Assembly: GCA_023228865.1 (NCBI GenBank)
Contig: JALOAH010000083.1
Coordinates: 1-15,239, forward strand
Direction of reading: 5' to 3'
DNA: 15,239 nt
Source of the DNA: Porticoccaceae bacterium
GTDB taxonomy: Bacteria > Pseudomonadota > Gammaproteobacteria > Pseudomonadales > Porticoccaceae
A program made the position numbers and the translations under genes. Shown here in pieces: positions 13,391 through 15,239 of this stretch. The number at the start of each line of letters is the position of its first letter. Position 1 is the stretch's first letter. The notes beneath the pieces were generated by a model, which saw only the letters and a list, made by a program, of their open reading frames with translations, searched no databases and was not told the DNA's origin.

Positions 13391-13813
13391 TCACTCTATC
13401 TCTTTGATTTCAAAGGAGTGACTCATTTCCACCCCGGCGTTGCCGAGCATGATGGATGCTGAACAATACTTCTCTGCCGACATGGAAACGGCGCGCTTCA
13501 CGATATTTTCCTTGAGCCCTTTGCCGCTCACCACAAAGTGAATGTGGATTTTGGTGAAAACCGCCGGTACCGCGTCCGCGCGCTCGGCGTCGAGCACCGC
13601 CTCGCATTTTTCCACGGCCTGGCGGCTTTTCTTGAGGATATCCACTACATCAAAGCTGGAGCAGCCCCCCACCCCCAGCAACAGCATCTCCATCGGCCGC
13701 GGACCGAGATTGCGGCCCCCGTGATCGGGCGGCCCATCCATCACCACTGCGTGACCACTGCCAGACTCCGCCACGAACATGGCGCCATCGACCCACTTCA
13801 CTGTCGCTTTCAT
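13391..13813 (-). CDS. OsmC/YhfA-family protein
   Basis: This 140-residue protein is of the OsmC/Ohr superfamily, YhfA branch. [13 protein letters not shown] opens the fold. [22 protein letters not shown] holds the conserved catalytic-type Cys51, and EKYCSAS holds Cys117. In Ohr and OsmC such cysteine pairs reduce organic hydroperoxides with lipoyl or thiol donors; for YhfA-type members the substrate is unproven. yhfA also lies beside crp in Escherichia coli, and the same pairing occurs near vfr in Pseudomonas. The gene is divergent from crp with 160 bases between start codons. The protein should be cytosolic. Confidence 0.9.
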   Translation of the reverse strand: MKATVKWVDGAMFVAESGSGHAVVMDGPPDHGGRNLGPRPMEMLLLGVGGCSSFDVVDILKKSRQAVEKCEAVLDAERADAVPAVFTKIHIHFVVSGKGLKENIVKRAVSMSAEKYCSASIMLGNAGVEMSHSFEIKEIE

Positions 13814-13973
13814 AAAATCTTCACTTTTCCAAGAGTTACAGCATCCACATCAAGCCTCCGCGAGCACTTCACTTGCTTTTTATAGCTCCCTGCTGGTAAC
13901 TTTGCCGAGCAATCTGGAATGCATAGAAACCGCCTATGATACAGGCTTCCCCGTTGCGGGCCAAAGAGGAGAC

Positions 13974-14612
13974 ATGCCCTTGGCGCTGGCACCATTGACA
14001 CCACACATTGCCAATGTCGAGCACTTTCTCAGCCATTGTCATCGCCGCCGCTATTCTTCGAAAGCTACCATCATTCACGCCGGCGACAGTGGCGACACCC
14101 TGTATTACCTCATCAAGGGCTCGGTCAGTGTTCTCATCGAGGATGAAGACGGCCGCGAAATGATCGTTGCCTATCTCAATCCCGGAGATTTTTTCGGCGA
14201 AATGGGCCTTTTCGGCCATCGGGATCGCAGCGCCTGGATTCGCGCCAAGACCGAGTGCGAGGTTGGCGAACTCAGTTACGCCAAGTTTCTCGAGATCATC
14301 ACCACCAACCCGGAAGTACTCTTCGCGCTCGCCAGGCAAATGGCCAACCGCCTGCGAGACACCACCCGCAAGGTCGGCGATCTTGCGTTTCTCGACGTCA
14401 CCGGGCGTGTTGCACGCACCCTTCTCGAACTGTGCAACGAACCCGACGCCATGACCCACCCGGATGGCATGCAGATCAAGGTCACCCGCCAGGAAATCGG
14501 CAGGATCGTGGGCTGTTCCCGTGAAATGGTGGGACGGGTTCTAAAAACCCTGGAAGATCAAGGTCTTGTGGAAGTACACGGCAAGACCATGGTGGTTTTC
14601 GGGACCCGTTGA
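13974..14612 (+). CDS. crp: cAMP receptor protein, Vfr-like global regulator
   Basis: This 212-residue protein is very close to Vfr of Pseudomonas and to E. coli CRP. The cAMP pocket is intact: GEMGLF with Glu76, RSAWIRA with Arg85 and Ser86, and the Thr130-Thr131 pair in the long C-helix. The recognition helix [20 protein letters not shown] (171-190) keeps Arg183, Glu184 and Arg188, the DNA-contacting residues of CRP, so the target should be the usual TGTGA half-site. ATG 13974 follows AAGAGGAG. Upstream in-frame starts back to 13779 are rejected because they would overlap the divergent osmC-like gene and add residues absent from the family. TATGAT at 13935-13940 is a possible -10 box. Confidence 0.95.
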   Translation: MPLALAPLTPHIANVEHFLSHCHRRRYSSKATIIHAGDSGDTLYYLIKGSVSVLIEDEDGREMIVAYLNPGDFFGEMGLFGHRDRSAWIRAKTECEVGELSYAKFLEIITTNPEVLFALARQMANRLRDTTRKVGDLAFLDVTGRVARTLLELCNEPDAMTHPDGMQIKVTRQEIGRIVGCSREMVGRVLKTLEDQGLVEVHGKTMVVFGTR

Positions 14613-14632
14613 GGGCCCCGCTGCCACGCACC

Positions 14633-15239
14633 TCAAGCCGGGAAGAAAAGCCTCCCCAGTTCCGCACCTGGGTCCCTCGCGCGCATGAATGCCTCACCGA
14701 CAAGGAACGCAGAGACCTGATGCGCCAGCATCGCCTCCACATCCGCCCGGGTATGGATGCCGCTCTCCGTTACCACCAGCCGATCCTCGGGAATCCTGTC
14801 CAGCAGCGAGTACGTGGTATCGAGGGTGGTATTGAACGTGTGCAGATCCCGGTTGTTGATGCCGATCAGCGGCGATGACAGCGCAAGCGCCAGCTCCAGT
14901 TCGCGGGCATCGTGTACCTCGAGTAGCACGTCCAGACCGATCTCCAGCGCCAGGTCGTGAAGTTCACGCAGCGTTTTTTCGTCAAGCGCCGCGGCGATCA
15001 ACAAGATGCAATCGGCTCCCAGCACCCGCGCCTCATGGATCTGGTAAGGGTCCACGGTGAAGTCCTTGCGCAGTACCGGCAGCGAGCAGGCGTTGCGCGC
15101 TTCCATCAAATAGCGGTCGGCGCCCTGAAAGAAATCCACATCCGTCAGCACCGAGAGACAGGATGCCCCGCCGCGCTCATAACTGGCGGCGATCTGCGCC
15201 GGATCGAAATCCTCGCGAATCACGCCCTTGCTCGGCGAT
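14633..15239 (-). CDS. trpC: Indole-3-glycerol phosphate synthase (3' part, continues beyond the window)
   Basis: About 200 C-terminal residues are present. They begin with the conserved SPSKG at 15238-15224 and continue [16 protein letters not shown] holds the catalytic lysine region, LLIAAALD and [12 protein letters not shown] follow, then [25 protein letters not shown] and [10 protein letters not shown], which close the beta/alpha barrel around the phosphate site. The enzyme closes the ring of CdRP to indole-3-glycerol phosphate in tryptophan synthesis. The N-terminal part lies to the right of the window. It is convergent with crp, with 20 bases between stop codons and no obvious terminator there. 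The trpC-vfr neighbourhood matches Pseudomonas. Confidence 0.96.
   Translation of the reverse strand, partial: SPSKGVIREDFDPAQIAASYERGGASCLSVLTDVDFFQGADRYLMEARNACSLPVLRKDFTVDPYQIHEARVLGADCILLIAAALDEKTLRELHDLALEIGLDVLLEVHDARELELALALSSPLIGINNRDLHTFNTTLDTTYSLLDRIPEDRLVVTESGIHTRADVEAMLAHQVSAFLVGEAFMRARDPGAELGRLFFPA

Noticed and set aside
13235..13462. 75-codon plus-strand frame over small-RNA candidate 2
   Set aside because: It starts at TTG without a ribosome-binding site, crosses the terminator and overlaps the 3' end of the osmC-like gene.
13779..13973. Longer N-terminus for CRP
   Set aside because: The extra 65 residues overlap the divergent osmC-like gene and have no counterpart in CRP/Vfr. 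ATG 13974 has an excellent ribosome-binding site.
1..15239. CRISPR arrays, tRNA or rRNA genes
   Set aside because: I saw no regularly spaced direct repeats, no cloverleaf-like segments and no rRNA-like sequence on either strand.

Overview
The window looks like the chromosome of a free-living gammaproteobacterium. The right two thirds is GC-rich. It keeps a gene order that I recall from Pseudomonas aeruginosa around trpC, vfr, an osmC-like gene, speD, coq7 and an AAA ATPase. Here the order is trpC, crp/vfr, osmC-like, a LysR gene, coq7, AAA ATPase, and speD is absent. The Vfr-like CRP, the Coq7 hydroxylase (ubiquinone synthesis) and a guanidine-II riboswitch all fit Pseudomonadales or a related marine order. 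I cannot name a genus.

Bases 1-4938 are AT-richer and form a run of integron gene cassettes. Five attC recombination sites can be read (ending near 2096, 2893, 3462, 4146 and 4687), and a weaker candidate lies at 108-167. No integrase is in the window. In order, the cassettes carry: an ApaLI-like restriction endonuclease with its adenine methyltransferase; an orphan lipoprotein; a small exported protein of unknown function; a ParE/RelE-type toxin-antitoxin pair on the opposite strand; a GFA-family zinc protein; and a truncated coiled-coil gene. The array ends abruptly against the 3' half of a broken tspO gene (4976-5200), so the array edge appears to have deleted host sequence.

Bases 5301-9651 read rightward. 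They encode a SAM methyltransferase, an endonuclease V/pyrimidine-dimer-glycosylase family protein, a CynX/NimT-type MFS transporter, an exported metal-dependent amidohydrolase, and a SugE/Gdx guanidinium exporter. The exporter is preceded by a two-hairpin guanidine-II (mini-ykkC) riboswitch.

Bases 9666-15239 hold the AAA ATPase (minus), coq7 (plus), a LysR regulator (minus), a 425-base gap, an OsmC/YhfA-like gene (minus), crp/vfr (plus) and the 3' part of trpC (minus, running off the right end). The gap is the most interesting stretch. It holds two plus-strand intrinsic terminators, each preceded by the same C-rich segment with five consecutive Cs. Both flanking genes are on the minus strand, so these terminators cannot serve them. 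They look like two paralogous small RNAs in tandem.
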